The translations under genes were made by a program, and so were the position numbers. Below are positions 42,633 to 51,617 of a stretch of 64,000 bases of DNA, one piece after another. Numbering within the stretch: position 1 is the stretch's first letter; every line of letters begins with the position of its first letter. This DNA comes from an uncultured Maribacter sp. (GTDB taxonomy: Bacteria; Bacteroidota; Bacteroidia; Flavobacteriales; Flavobacteriaceae), in assembly GCF_947496775.1 (NCBI RefSeq), contig NZ_CANMDU010000011.1, forward strand, positions 1-64,000. The letters are read 5' to 3'. Under the pieces are notes generated by a model, which was given only the letters and a program-made list of their open reading frames with translations, was not told where the DNA came from and did no database searches.

Positions 42633-43751
42633 TCACACAATATTTTTAAGAATTTCGTCTATGAAAGGTAATTTATTCAGGTTCATCAGCTCTTCTTCTT
42701 TTTCGCAATCGTAAGTCTTATGTCCAAAAAAATTATTTTTTAAATCGCCCATCTTATCAATATATGGTACAAATTCAAGATTAGTACCTTTTAGTGTTTC
42801 TTTAAATAGAATGCCAATATCCTTTTTCGTTTTTATATGAGAATTTAGCTTTTCCGTATTTAATATTAAAATATCAAAAAACAGCTTGCCATTTTCAGGT
42901 ATTTTACTGTATTCTTTAAGTTTATACTCTTGAACAGAATTACTACTTATAACAACCAACACTTTAACAAGAGATATAAATATATATTTTCTAGTCTGCT
43001 CTCTCTGGTAATCCTCAGGATAATGTCCGGATTCAAAAAGTATAGTTGGTGTATTTAACATTTGAAAAGCGTCCCCCACACAATTAGAATTAAAGCCATC
43101 GTCATATCTTCCTACTTGCCCAGGAATTACTTTTTGCAATTCTTCATTCATTGCCACAATTAACTGCATACTAATTGCTCTGGACTTAGATATATTTCTT
43201 TCGGAATCATGCGCTGGTGCAAGGAAAGAAACTGTTGCTGGTTTATTGGTATTCCCTACATTAAAAATGGTACGTTGGTCATGCAAATTAAGACAATAGT
43301 TAGGTTTAAAGGAGTCATATACCTTTCTTAAAACAACACTTTCTGGTTGACTCCGGTTTTGAGCATCTCTATTTAAATCTACCTCATTTGCATTAATTCT
43401 TGTATATGCAAACGCGCCATCCGGATTTAATATTGGTATTATTTTAATGGTACATTTATTCTTTATTTCTACAACCTCTTGGGTATCTTGTTGTAAAAAG
43501 TTTAATAAATCTAAAACAGCTTTTGTTGTTGTAGATTCATTTCCATGCATCTGAGACCACATTAAAATTTTTCTACTTCCACTACCAACTGTAACACTTT
43601 TAATGCTTTTATTTTTTACAGAATAACCAATTTCTTCTATTGTAAATTCCTCTGGAAGGCGACCCAAAATGAGCTCAATTTGCTCCATAACAACATAACG
43701 TCCTTGCACAGATTCTTCTTTAATATTCTGGTATTCTATTGATGATAACAT
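42633..43751 (-). CDS. M14 family zinc carboxypeptidase
   Basis: The 372-residue protein has the M14 metal ligands HGNE (His and Glu, about 69-72) and LNLHDQ (third ligand, about 155), DLNRD with substrate-binding Asn-Arg, and FESGHYPEDYQR with the catalytic Glu. No signal peptide is visible, so it is likely cytosolic, as in the succinylglutamate-desuccinylase/peptidoglycan-carboxypeptidase-like branch. The substrate is not clear. Confidence 0.88.
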   Translation of the reverse strand: MLSSIEYQNIKEESVQGRYVVMEQIELILGRLPEEFTIEEIGYSVKNKSIKSVTVGSGSRKILMWSQMHGNESTTTKAVLDLLNFLQQDTQEVVEIKNKCTIKIIPILNPDGAFAYTRINANEVDLNRDAQNRSQPESVVLRKVYDSFKPNYCLNLHDQRTIFNVGNTNKPATVSFLAPAHDSERNISKSRAISMQLIVAMNEELQKVIPGQVGRYDDGFNSNCVGDAFQMLNTPTILFESGHYPEDYQREQTRKYIFISLVKVLVVISSNSVQEYKLKEYSKIPENGKLFFDILILNTEKLNSHIKTKKDIGILFKETLKGTNLEFVPYIDKMGDLKNNFFGHKTYDCEKEEELMNLNKLPFIDEILKNIV

Positions 43752-43802
43752 TTATTTTTTTTTAAGTAACAATGCAAAAATACAATCAATATAAATTACA
43801 TT

Positions 43803-43830
43803 TGTAACCACAAATCATGCATTTGTTACA
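43803..43830. promoter_or_regulatory. 28-bp palindromic operator candidate between M14 and XRE genes
   Basis: TGTAAC (43803) and GTTACA (43825) are inverted arms, with AAAT/ATTT inside at matching spacing. It lies about 15 bases upstream of the M14 -7 box TATTTTTG on the minus strand, and about 200 bases before the XRE gene. Confidence 0.4.
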
Positions 43831-44025
43831 TGACAATTACTTTCATCTAATATGATGAATTAAAGAATTCTTAATGTTTTGTTTTTCTAAGTTTCAAATA
43901 TTTAATAATCAATTAGTTATAGTTATTTATAAAAACTATATATTTAAATATTAATTCTAACAAGAACAATCTATTAACGAGAAAAATATATGGCATATAA
44001 TTCATAAAACAACATATTGGTTACA

Positions 44026-44394
44026 ATGGTAAACAAAGAAAATTTTATAAAAAGACTAACCCAAATTCTTAAGTATCACGACTTGTCTGCTTCTACTTTT
44101 GCAGATAAAATAAATGTACAGCGCTCTAGTATTTCTCATTTATTATCTGGCAGAAATAATCCAAGTCTAGATTTTGTTTTAAGAGTGGTTAACGTTTTTC
44201 CTGAAGTAAATTTATATTGGCTTCTTAAAGGAGAAGGTTCTTTTCCTGCAAACGAAAAGAAGCTAAACTCCACCTCCCCTATTTTATCAAAAAACGTATC
44301 TAAAGAAAAGCCGGATGATTTAACAGAATCAAAATCTATAGAAAAAATAGTTTTCTTTTACACCGACGGAACTTTTAAATCTTTCAAAGGTTAA
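44026..44394 (+). CDS. XRE-type helix-turn-helix regulator
   Basis: From the ATG at 44026 (MVNKENFIKRL; an in-frame TTG lies three codons earlier) the product has 122 residues. The HTH is at about 8-65: LSASTFADKINVQRSSISHLLSGRNNPSLDFVLRVVNVFPEVNLYWLLKGEG. The C-terminal half is short and low in structure, ending FFYTDGTFKSFKG. This form is common in Flavobacteriaceae. Its target is unknown; the palindrome at 43803-43830 is a candidate. Confidence 0.9.
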   Translation: MVNKENFIKRLTQILKYHDLSASTFADKINVQRSSISHLLSGRNNPSLDFVLRVVNVFPEVNLYWLLKGEGSFPANEKKLNSTSPILSKNVSKEKPDDLTESKSIEKIVFFYTDGTFKSFKG

Positions 44395-44472
44395 ACCTTT
44401 CTTTAAATTGTTTACCAGAAGTATTTCAAAATATTTGCTAGGATTAACTTGTAATTTATTTAATTTGTATCT

Positions 44473-44850
44473 ATGATTAAAAAAATCACCCTAGGCATTC
44501 TATTACTTTGTGTTGCCATTTCTTGTTACCAACCTCAGAGAGACTGCAAAGCCTTTAAGACTGGAGAATTCACTTTTAATTATAAAATAAATGGAGAAAC
44601 AAAAACTGGCACATTCATTAGAGATGCTAATTACAGCATAGACTACTATGACAACAAGATAGACAGCGCATCAATCCGTTGGGTAAATGACTGCGAATTT
44701 GTTTTAAAAGATATCCATAGCAATACAGCTATACACTACAAAATTCTTAGCACTACAAATGATTCTTATACATTTGAATACAAAAGCGCAGTAAAAGACG
44801 AAAATAAAAAACTTATAGTAAAAACAGGAACTGCTACTAAAACCAAATAA
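44473..44850 (+). CDS. Small lipoprotein, unknown
   Basis: The 125-residue product has a lipoprotein signal with AISC (Cys 18), then a beta-rich domain (FTFNYKINGETKTGTFIRD, ASIRWVNDCEFVLKDIH, YTFEYKSAVKDENKKLIVKTGTATK). The domain resembles a lipocalin-like half barrel; no family name is claimed. It is two bases before the TerC gene and probably co-transcribed. Confidence 0.75.
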   Translation: MIKKITLGILLLCVAISCYQPQRDCKAFKTGEFTFNYKINGETKTGTFIRDANYSIDYYDNKIDSASIRWVNDCEFVLKDIHSNTAIHYKILSTTNDSYTFEYKSAVKDENKKLIVKTGTATKTK

Positions 44851-44852
44851 CC

Positions 44853-45665
44853 ATGTTCGAAATTTTTTCAAATCCAGATGCTTGGATTGCATTATTAACT
44901 CTTACTTTTTTAGAAATTGTTTTAGGAATAGATAACATCATTTTCATTTCTATAGCCGCCGGAAAACTAGACAAAACACAACGAAAAAAAGCTACAAACA
45001 TAGGATTAGTACTTGCTATGGCTATGCGTATTGTTCTTCTTTTTGGTATTTCTCTGTTAACTTCCATGAAAAAACCATTCTGGATACTTAACTCCGATTG
45101 GATCAGCGGTGGTATTAGTGGCCAAGCACTTATACTATTTGCAGGTGGTTTGTTTTTACTTTATAAAAGTACGAAGGAGATTCATGAAAAAGTAGAAGAT
45201 AAAGGGCATGACGAAAGAGAAGTTACCAAAGCACGCTCTACCTCACTTTCCAATGCAATTGTTCAAATAACTATAATTAACATTGTTTTTTCTTTTGATT
45301 CTATACTAACAGCTATAGGAATGACAAATGGAATTTCACCAAACCCAAACGACGCTCTTGTTCTTATGGTTGTTGCTGTTGTAATTTCTGTTGTTATAAT
45401 GATGCTTTTTGCTAACCCTGTCGGAGAATTTGTAAACAGACACCCTTCTATACAAGTATTGGGGCTTTCGTTCCTAATATTAATAGGTTTTATGCTGATT
45501 GCTGAAGCGGCTCATTTAGCACATTTAGAAGTATTTGGAAATGAAGTTGGAACAATACCAAAAGGATATTTATACTTTACAATAGCATTTTCCTTAATGG
45601 TTGAGTTTTTTGATTTACGCATGAAAAAAAACAAAAAAGGGAAGTCTAGCACCATAGAAGAATAA
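44853..45665 (+). CDS. TerC family integral membrane protein
   Basis: The 270-residue protein has about seven membrane spans and TerC motifs: LTFLEIVLGIDNIIFISI near 17-34 and NIVFSFDSILTAIGMT with the paired acidic metal-site residues. TerC proteins act in metal (Mn) efflux or loading of secreted metalloenzymes. The C-terminus is a short basic tail. A terminator follows directly. Confidence 0.95.
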   Translation: MFEIFSNPDAWIALLTLTFLEIVLGIDNIIFISIAAGKLDKTQRKKATNIGLVLAMAMRIVLLFGISLLTSMKKPFWILNSDWISGGISGQALILFAGGLFLLYKSTKEIHEKVEDKGHDEREVTKARSTSLSNAIVQITIINIVFSFDSILTAIGMTNGISPNPNDALVLMVVAVVISVVIMMLFANPVGEFVNRHPSIQVLGLSFLILIGFMLIAEAAHLAHLEVFGNEVGTIPKGYLYFTIAFSLMVEFFDLRMKKNKKGKSSTIEE

Positions 45666-45682
45666 CTCTTTATAAAAACAAA

Positions 45683-45713
45683 AAAGCCTTATATATAAAA
45701 CATATAAGGCTTT
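45683..45713 (+). terminator. Terminator between terC and alkD
   Basis: AAAGCCTTATAT pairs with ATATAAGGCTTT over a seven-base loop, then TCTTGT; bidirectional for the convergent genes. Confidence 0.85.
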
Positions 45714-45738
45714 CTTGTACCAAGGCAAGATACCTATA

Positions 45739-46404
45739 CTACATCAAACGAAGAGCCTCTCGCCTACTTAAAGGGTTTAATTCTGTAGTTTCAACAAAAC
45801 GAACAACCCATGTAGGGTTTGTTCTACTGTATTCTCTTAAAACCCATCCTATAGCTTTATTTATAAAAAACTCTTTGGACCCGAGTAAAAAAAGGACAAC
45901 CTTACTTAGTAATTCCGTATCTATTTGATCTTTGTATTTTAGCTGAAACAAAAGAGCAGACCGTTGTAGCCATATATTATTAGACAACAACCATTTTTCT
46001 ATATACTTTTTACGTTGTTCAGGGAATATTTTAAAAAAAGCTCCAAGTAATTTTACAGCAATAAAATCTACGGTATCCCACCAAGATTTATTTATTATCA
46101 TAAACTCAAAAAGCGCTATATCTTTAATTTCTAATCTTTTAACATATTTAAAAACAAGTTCTTGACCAAAATGCTGAAATTCTCTTTGCGGTTTCTCCCA
46201 TAACATTTCTATAATATTTTTTAATTCGGAATGCAACGGCAAATATTCTTTAACCAAAAAAGGTTTTTGAATACCTCTTCTAACAGCTGTCTTTAATCCA
46301 AAATATTCAAATTGATTACGCACATAAGCTTTTTGTTGCAAAGCAATTTCAGCATTTTTATAATGCTCAAATTCTTTTGTTAGCGTTTCTAAATAATGTT
46401 GCAT
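45739..46404 (-). CDS. DNA alkylation repair protein, AlkD-like
   Basis: The 221-residue all-helical HEAT-like protein has the AlkD pattern: FGLKTAVRRGIQKP, FGQELVFKYVKRL, INKSWWDTVDFIAVKLLG with the catalytic-site W/D residues, and IGWVLREYSRTNP near the end. AlkD is a glycosylase for bulky or positively charged N3/N7 alkylpurines. Stands alone. Confidence 0.93.
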   Translation of the reverse strand: MQHYLETLTKEFEHYKNAEIALQQKAYVRNQFEYFGLKTAVRRGIQKPFLVKEYLPLHSELKNIIEMLWEKPQREFQHFGQELVFKYVKRLEIKDIALFEFMIINKSWWDTVDFIAVKLLGAFFKIFPEQRKKYIEKWLLSNNIWLQRSALLFQLKYKDQIDTELLSKVVLFLLGSKEFFINKAIGWVLREYSRTNPTWVVRFVETTELNPLSRREALRLM

Positions 46405-46484
46405 TAAGTTTCTAATTTAACTTAAAGATACATATTTACCTATGTTCTGTTATTAAATCGTTTCAGCAAGGAACAAATTACACC

Positions 46485-47045
46485 CTATTCCATGACATCA
46501 AAATCTTTTAAATTTTGTATTTCAGGTAAAATTACATCATATATAAAACTGTTATCCTCCATGTATATTCCTGATACTATTAAACTATATGAATAAACAC
46601 CTTCTCTCATAGAGAATAAAAAACCATTAGGAGCTCCATCATAAGTGCGATTAGCATAGTAATTTTCATCACCAGGCAAATCCATGTTTGTAACTTCTTC
46701 GGTTCCTTGTCCAAAAGAATTAACAACTAAACCCAACGCATCGTTACTAAGTTTATAGTTTTCCTTAGCGTCTTTTATAGTTTTATCTTTAGTAATAGTT
46801 ATAGAATAAAACAATGGAGTATAGAAATCTGTTTCAATTAAATCATAAGTATATTCTAGCTCTATAGAGCCGTCCAAATATTTGGTCAAACTACTTGTCT
46901 CTGATTTTCCACTTAAATCTACTTGGATATCATATTCTTTTGATACTTCTTTAATAGTGGTAACAATGGGATACTTAGAAATATCCACATCATTAGTGGA
47001 ACAAGAGATACATATTACAAGAAGTAAGATTGAAATTTTTTTCAT
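46485..47045 (-). CDS. Lipoprotein, unknown
   Basis: The 186-residue product has a lipoprotein signal (ISILLLVICISC, Cys 15). The mature part is beta-rich and acidic, with LEYTYDLIETDFYTPLFYSITITKDK in the middle and a tail ending VILPEIQNLKDF. I recognise no domain. It stands alone; the 209-base gap upstream holds no further ORF. Confidence 0.65.
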   Translation of the reverse strand: MKKISILLLVICISCSTNDVDISKYPIVTTIKEVSKEYDIQVDLSGKSETSSLTKYLDGSIELEYTYDLIETDFYTPLFYSITITKDKTIKDAKENYKLSNDALGLVVNSFGQGTEEVTNMDLPGDENYYANRTYDGAPNGFLFSMREGVYSYSLIVSGIYMEDNSFIYDVILPEIQNLKDFDVME

Positions 47046-47254
47046 TAAATACGAGTTAATAAATGAAACGAAACTAATGTATTAGATACAACGCATAAAA
47101 AGACACATATTATATATATACCTAAATATCTTGTTTCATTAATTAAATTAAAACTTTAAATAAAGAAATTAATACTACTGTAAATATGCTAATTACATCT
47201 GTCCCAAAAAATTATTACTCCTCGCTAATAAACTAAAAACAAAGCACCTAACAA

Positions 47255-48811
47255 CTACTCTTTAAAATTAGGGTTTTCCAAAACCTTACCTTCTTCTCTT
47301 GCCTTCATATATACCGCCTTAGAGGGTCTTGGCCTTATGCGATACTTAGTTGGAAAGCCTGTTTCTCTAAAAAAATCATCCTGAGTTCTTTCTGTTGGCA
47401 TAACATCATTCGTTTCTTTCCTAATCTTTCTCAATCTAGATTGCATATCGGCTAATACCTCTGCATACTCAGGATTTTTAGCCAAATTAATAAGCTCATT
47501 AGGATCATTAACAATATCAAAAAGCTCCTCTTCATCTCTTGGAATTTCAAAACATTTTAACTGAGCTTTATTTAAAGAATTCTTAGCTTTTTCAGAAAGC
47601 ATACTTTGCCAACTTCTCCCCCTAATTATATCGGCAGAAGGCGTATTGGGTAAATCTGTATAATAATTTTTTACGTATTTAAATTTTTTAGTACGTACCG
47701 CTCTAGTATAATCTTCATAGTCATGAAAATGATCTTCGGCATAAATCTCTTCATGAATTTCAATTTTACCATCTTCTAACAATGGCACAATACTACTACC
47801 ATTAAACTCTTCCAAAGGTTCAAGATTAGCTAATTTCATAAACGTAGGTGCTATATCTACAGAACTCACTAAACTATTACTCGTGGTCCCTGCTTTTATT
47901 TTAGCAGGCCACTTCATAATCCATGGTGTTTTTATACCCCCATCATAAAGCGTTGTTTTATCTCTAGGAAAAGCTCTACCGTTATCCGCTATAAAAAGGA
48001 CAATAGTATTCTCTGCAACCCCTTGCTTCTCTAACTCTTTTACTACTTTACCTATATAAGCATCCATTCTATTTATCTCATCATAATAAAGAGCAAAATC
48101 TTCTTTTACTTTTTCGGTATTAGGCATGTATGGCGGCAGCATAACATCTTCTGCCTCATGAGGAGTGTTACTTATTCCTTTATAAAAAGGACGATGCGCA
48201 TCAAAAGATGCTAGCCAAGTGAAAAAAGGTTTATTTTTTGGACGATTTTGCAAAAGAGACATCCAGTCATCGCATCCACTTCCATCACCAACTAATCGTC
48301 TATCTAAACCAATAGGAGCATCTTTCCATTGCATTTCCAGAAGAACATCAAAATCATCTCTTACCGGGTCCCCTAAATGATATTTACCAGCTAAACCTGT
48401 CCAATATCCTGCATTTTTCAACTCTTGCACAAAAGTTTTTTTGTTTTCTGGCAAAGGCCACGAGAGCTGTTCCGCATCTGTATTGTGAGGATAAAGGCCC
48501 GATATTATACTAGTTCTACTAGGACTACAGGAACTCGTGGTTAAAAAAGCTTCTGTAAATAACATTCCATCGTCCGCTAGTTTATCTAAATTAGGGGTTC
48601 TAATTTTTGAATTTCCATAAGGACCAATATCATTCCAACTAACATCATCAGCTATAATTAAGACAATATTGGGTTGCTGATTTTTAGGAATTGTTTTTTT
48701 ATCTGACTTACAAGATGTTAACCAAATAAATACAAATGGAAAAAACAAATTAAAAGAATACTTTAAGGACATTTTTATAGTTTTAGTTATTCTAATACTA
48801 CTAGTTTTCAT
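47255..48811 (-). CDS. Sulfatase (formylglycine-dependent), lipoprotein
   Basis: The 518-residue product has a lipobox LTSC (Cys 34; the true start may be the Met at 14). Sulfatase metal ligands are in IIADDVSWND (D55-D56), and the signature CSPSR (Cys 95) is the site converted to formylglycine. GKYHLGDP, FIADNG, and KTPWIMKWPAKI follow as in type I sulfatases of the heparan-sulfamidase-like group. It probably desulfates marine or host polysaccharides. No maturation enzyme, transporter (SusCD) or glycosidase lies beside it. Confidence 0.93.
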   Translation of the reverse strand: MKTSSIRITKTIKMSLKYSFNLFFPFVFIWLTSCKSDKKTIPKNQQPNIVLIIADDVSWNDIGPYGNSKIRTPNLDKLADDGMLFTEAFLTTSSCSPSRTSIISGLYPHNTDAEQLSWPLPENKKTFVQELKNAGYWTGLAGKYHLGDPVRDDFDVLLEMQWKDAPIGLDRRLVGDGSGCDDWMSLLQNRPKNKPFFTWLASFDAHRPFYKGISNTPHEAEDVMLPPYMPNTEKVKEDFALYYDEINRMDAYIGKVVKELEKQGVAENTIVLFIADNGRAFPRDKTTLYDGGIKTPWIMKWPAKIKAGTTSNSLVSSVDIAPTFMKLANLEPLEEFNGSSIVPLLEDGKIEIHEEIYAEDHFHDYEDYTRAVRTKKFKYVKNYYTDLPNTPSADIIRGRSWQSMLSEKAKNSLNKAQLKCFEIPRDEEELFDIVNDPNELINLAKNPEYAEVLADMQSRLRKIRKETNDVMPTERTQDDFFRETGFPTKYRIRPRPSKAVYMKAREEGKVLENPNFKE

Positions 48812-48935
48812 TTTAATCTATTTTTATATACACCATAATACTATAACTCAAAGCACTCTATAAAACTATATAGATAGCTGCCTTCCTACTCCAACTCTTT
48901 AAAAGTATAGCTAAATATAACTACACAAAAACTTT

Positions 48936-49451
48936 TTATACAAATAATAAAACAAGAGTTAGTATTATTCCCGCAGCAGCGAAATACATTCCCTTTTTAA
49001 AAACAGGCATTTTAGGGGTATACATCCAAAATGCAGAAAGCACAAAAAACAATAGTGCAAAGCCAAAAAATATGTTTAGAAAATACAGAGGGCTATTTGT
49101 TGTTGCCTTATGCATTCGCTCCATTTTCTCCAAAAGAAATGGCAATTTCATTTTTTTTAAAGTTGCTACTCCCGTCTCTTGATTGTAGTTACCATTTTTA
49201 AAATAAAAAACTCCATTCTCTATTTTTTCCACCTTTACACCTTTCCTAAATTTAGAACGCAATGCCTCTTCCGATAGATTAGGTTTAAATTGCTCTTCTA
49301 CAACAACCTCACTTTTTAAAAAATCGGTTTGCCTAAAAACCATAAGTATTCCGCTTAAGGCATAAACGGCCATTATTCCCGCTAAAAAAAAGCCTAAATA
49401 CCTATGAACAATTCTTATTTGAAAGGAAAAAGGAGTCTTTTTATTTGTCAT
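48936..49451 (-). CDS. PepSY-associated membrane protein
   Basis: The 171-residue protein has a first membrane span (RIVHRYLGFFLAGIMAVYALSG), a periplasmic PepSY-like domain of about 50-110, and two further spans (about 118-140, 150-170) with HKATTNSPLYFLN before the second. This form accompanies TonB-dependent iron/siderophore uptake and iron reduction systems. No TonB receptor is adjacent, but an iron-box-like palindrome lies upstream. Confidence 0.8.
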   Translation of the reverse strand: MTNKKTPFSFQIRIVHRYLGFFLAGIMAVYALSGILMVFRQTDFLKSEVVVEEQFKPNLSEEALRSKFRKGVKVEKIENGVFYFKNGNYNQETGVATLKKMKLPFLLEKMERMHKATTNSPLYFLNIFFGFALLFFVLSAFWMYTPKMPVFKKGMYFAAAGIILTLVLLFV

Positions 49452-49477
49452 TTTTGTTCTGCATTTTATTTAAATTA

Positions 49478-49490
49478 AGACTCTTAGTCT
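49478..49490. promoter_or_regulatory. Possible iron-regulator (Fur-like) site upstream of the PepSY gene
   Basis: AGACT-CTT-AGTCT is a perfect inverted repeat inside an A/T-rich setting, 27 bases upstream of the PepSY gene ATG. TTAGTCTA-type sequences are seen at iron-regulated promoters in this phylum. Confidence 0.35.
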
Positions 49491-49620
49491 AGATAAAGGT
49501 TTAAATATACAAACATATTTATTTTTTGTCTCTAAGCAATTAAGACCAATACACTTTTACGAGATGATTGAGGTTGTAATACTATAAAACTTGCCATGCG
49601 TATATATACTGCAAGGACAT

Positions 49621-50460
49621 TTAATTATTTAAGGAAACCGCCTTTTTAAATTCCTTACTTTTAACTATTAAATACTCCCAAATTTCCATTGCATTTTTTG
49701 CTTTAGCCAATTCCGAAAAGTCTTTTTGAGACATGCAATAGGTAAGAAACCCATCTATATTGGTTTCAGGAATATCAAAATCTTCGGACATTGTTTTCTT
49801 AGAGAATTTATCTATTATTTCACCCTCCAATTGCATATCTAGGTCACGAGCCACCATTTCCTCAAAAGATTTTGTCCTACCAGAGAGTTTATTCAATACT
49901 TTATGGGTATTTATAGTCAAGGCAATAACATAAAAACGCATATACTTACCCCTATCTGCCTCTATAAGAAGACGTTCGCTTTGAGGCATTTTTTCAATAT
50001 TTGCATTGGGTAAATGCAATTTAGAAGAAGTAACAACAGATTCAACTTGTAACGCCTTTATATCCAAATTAATCTTACCTGTTAAATTATATGGCATAAC
50101 TGTAACCTCTTTTAAATTAATAACATTATCCGCAAGGTTTATTATTACCAAATCTTTCTTTAAAATAGCATCTGTAATTACCAACTCTTTTGCTTGGTAT
50201 TGCACCGCAGTAAACCTAACAGAATCTCTCCATGCAACCTCAAGAGAAAATAACCCCAAAGAATCTGTAATAGTAGATTTCTTGGAGTTTAAGTTTACAA
50301 TTAAGATATTAGAAACATCATTCTTGCTGCTTATGGCTTTACCATGCAGCAATTTTGTATTTTCTTGGCTAAACCCTTTAAAAACAATCAATGTAATTAG
50401 CAATACTAAAAACCGTAAATACTTCTGCAATACTAAAACTTTAGAATTAAGAGAAACCAA
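49621..50460 (-). CDS. Exported protein with carboxypeptidase-regulatory-like N-terminal domain
   Basis: The 279-residue product has a hydrophobic leader (FLVLLITLIVFKGFSQ) and then a CarboxypepD_reg-like beta sandwich at about 37-125 (LLHGKAISSKNDVSNILIVNLNSKKSTITDSLGLFSLEVAWRD), followed by a helical C-terminus. This is a common TonB-associated or envelope form in the phylum. No ATG gives this frame; TTG at 50460 is the likely start, but an ATG one frame off, 16 bases upstream and ahead of a T7 run, leaves a frameshift possible. Confidence 0.7.
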   Translation of the reverse strand: MVSLNSKVLVLQKYLRFLVLLITLIVFKGFSQENTKLLHGKAISSKNDVSNILIVNLNSKKSTITDSLGLFSLEVAWRDSVRFTAVQYQAKELVITDAILKKDLVIINLADNVINLKEVTVMPYNLTGKINLDIKALQVESVVTSSKLHLPNANIEKMPQSERLLIEADRGKYMRFYVIALTINTHKVLNKLSGRTKSFEEMVARDLDMQLEGEIIDKFSKKTMSEDFDIPETNIDGFLTYCMSQKDFSELAKAKNAMEIWEYLIVKSKEFKKAVSLNN

Positions 50461-50700
50461 AAAAACAACAACATTTTTAATAGGTATTCATAAAAACGAA
50501 CAACTTTACCCCTTCCTTTAACGTAAAATAATACACAAGAAAAACACTTATTTATTTCAACACAAACGTCCGAAAATTAAGCCCTAATAGCCTATCGCCC
50601 CGCAATTAAAAATAACAAACTTTTTAAAAGGTTGTTATTCCCAGTTATTTATTTATGATTAATATAACATATAACATGATTTTTTAAGCACCTAAAACAA

Positions 50701-51189
50701 CTAGTAACTATTTAATAATTTACGTATAACTTCTTCGTTTAACTCAAACCCTTTAAGGTGCGGCCAACCTTCCCAAACCACAACCCCATCAGGATTAATA
50801 ATCACACAATGGGGAATCCCCTGAACTTCATAAACCTCTTTTAATTTCTTCCTTGTATCTATTGCACTATAATATTCTATTTTTGGGGTTTTCATTTTTT
50901 TTACTTTAGCTTTAGTTTCATCGCTAATTCCTATAACCACTAAGCTGTCTATAAATTTTTTCTGAAATACATTCAATTCAGGAATTGCTTTTTTACAAGG
51001 ACCACACCATGTTGCCCAAAAATCTATTAGAATAAACTTTCCTTGTGTTTCTGGCTTATCGGTTAACCATTTTTCCACCACAATTTCCGGGGCTTTTTTA
51101 TTCATAAAAGATTTAGCCCATATTTTTTTCTCTTGAGAGTACGAATAAGTAACAGTTAAAACTGATAGTACAAATAAAATTCTTTTCAT
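50701..51189 (-). CDS. TlpA-like thioredoxin-fold protein
   Basis: Start at the ATG 51189 (MKRILFVLSVLTVTYSYSQ, a signal peptide); the frame extends upstream without another ATG. The 162-residue protein has the redox motif WCGPC (C62, C65), the cis-Pro loop GIPHCVI and the GVVVWEGWPH end. It is a periplasmic thiol-disulfide reductase of the ResA/TlpA kind. Its ATG overlaps the stop of the 91-residue gene (ATGA). Confidence 0.9.
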   Translation of the reverse strand: MKRILFVLSVLTVTYSYSQEKKIWAKSFMNKKAPEIVVEKWLTDKPETQGKFILIDFWATWCGPCKKAIPELNVFQKKFIDSLVVIGISDETKAKVKKMKTPKIEYYSAIDTRKKLKEVYEVQGIPHCVIINPDGVVVWEGWPHLKGFELNEEVIRKLLNSY

Positions 51190-51461
51190 ATTTTTATTAT
51201 TAGGCAAATTACCGAACTTAGTTTTACTTCTTGAAACTCACATTTATTAGCAAGAAATATGAGTTTTGATTTTTTCAGCGAAAGTTTAGAACCTGAAAAT
51301 TTACACGAGATAAATATATTTTTTTTAAGGCGTTGATTGTTTTTAGGTGAATCAAAAATCCAACAACCACACAAGTCAGATTCCGTAATTGAATTAACCT
51401 GTTCATGTAATGAAAGTCCGGATACAAGAAAAATAAAGGACATAACTACTAATCTTTTCAT
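51186..51461 (-). CDS. Small exported protein, unknown (91 residues)
   Basis: A short hydrophobic leader (LVVMSFIFLVSGLSL) precedes a domain with DLCGCWIFDSPKN and KLSLKKSKLIFLANKCEF. The L.GCW...D opening recalls small lipocalin-like export proteins, but no family is certain. It is translationally coupled to TlpA (ATGA). The C-terminal SSVICLIIKI looks abrupt, so the end may be a frameshift. Confidence 0.5.
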   Translation of the reverse strand: MKRLVVMSFIFLVSGLSLHEQVNSITESDLCGCWIFDSPKNNQRLKKNIFISCKFSGSKLSLKKSKLIFLANKCEFQEVKLSSVICLIIKI

Positions 51462-51497
51462 ACAGGCTGAAGCATCAAAAATTGCAACGAAATTAAT

Positions 51498-51560
51498 AAC
51501 AACGGTCTCGTATAACCGTCAGTTACGGGTTAAATTAGCGATTATACACCTTAGGTTTGA
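51498..51560. repeat. Palindromic spacer element 1 of the cassette-like stretch
   Basis: Left ACAACGGTCTCGTATAACCG and right GCGATTATACACC are imperfect inverted arms; inner TAACCGT/ACGGGTTA forms a second hairpin. The ACAACGG...GTATA / TATACACC pattern is shared with elements 2 and 3. Confidence 0.5.
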
Positions 51561-51617
51561 TTTTCTTTAAATTCATAGTACAAACTACAAAAAACAAAAG
51601 AGAGGATTAAGGTTAAT

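Noticed and set aside
50006-50521. A 171-codon open frame on the plus strand
   Set aside because: Antisense to the CarboxypepD-like gene; no domain, and the minus-strand product has a coherent signal peptide and fold.
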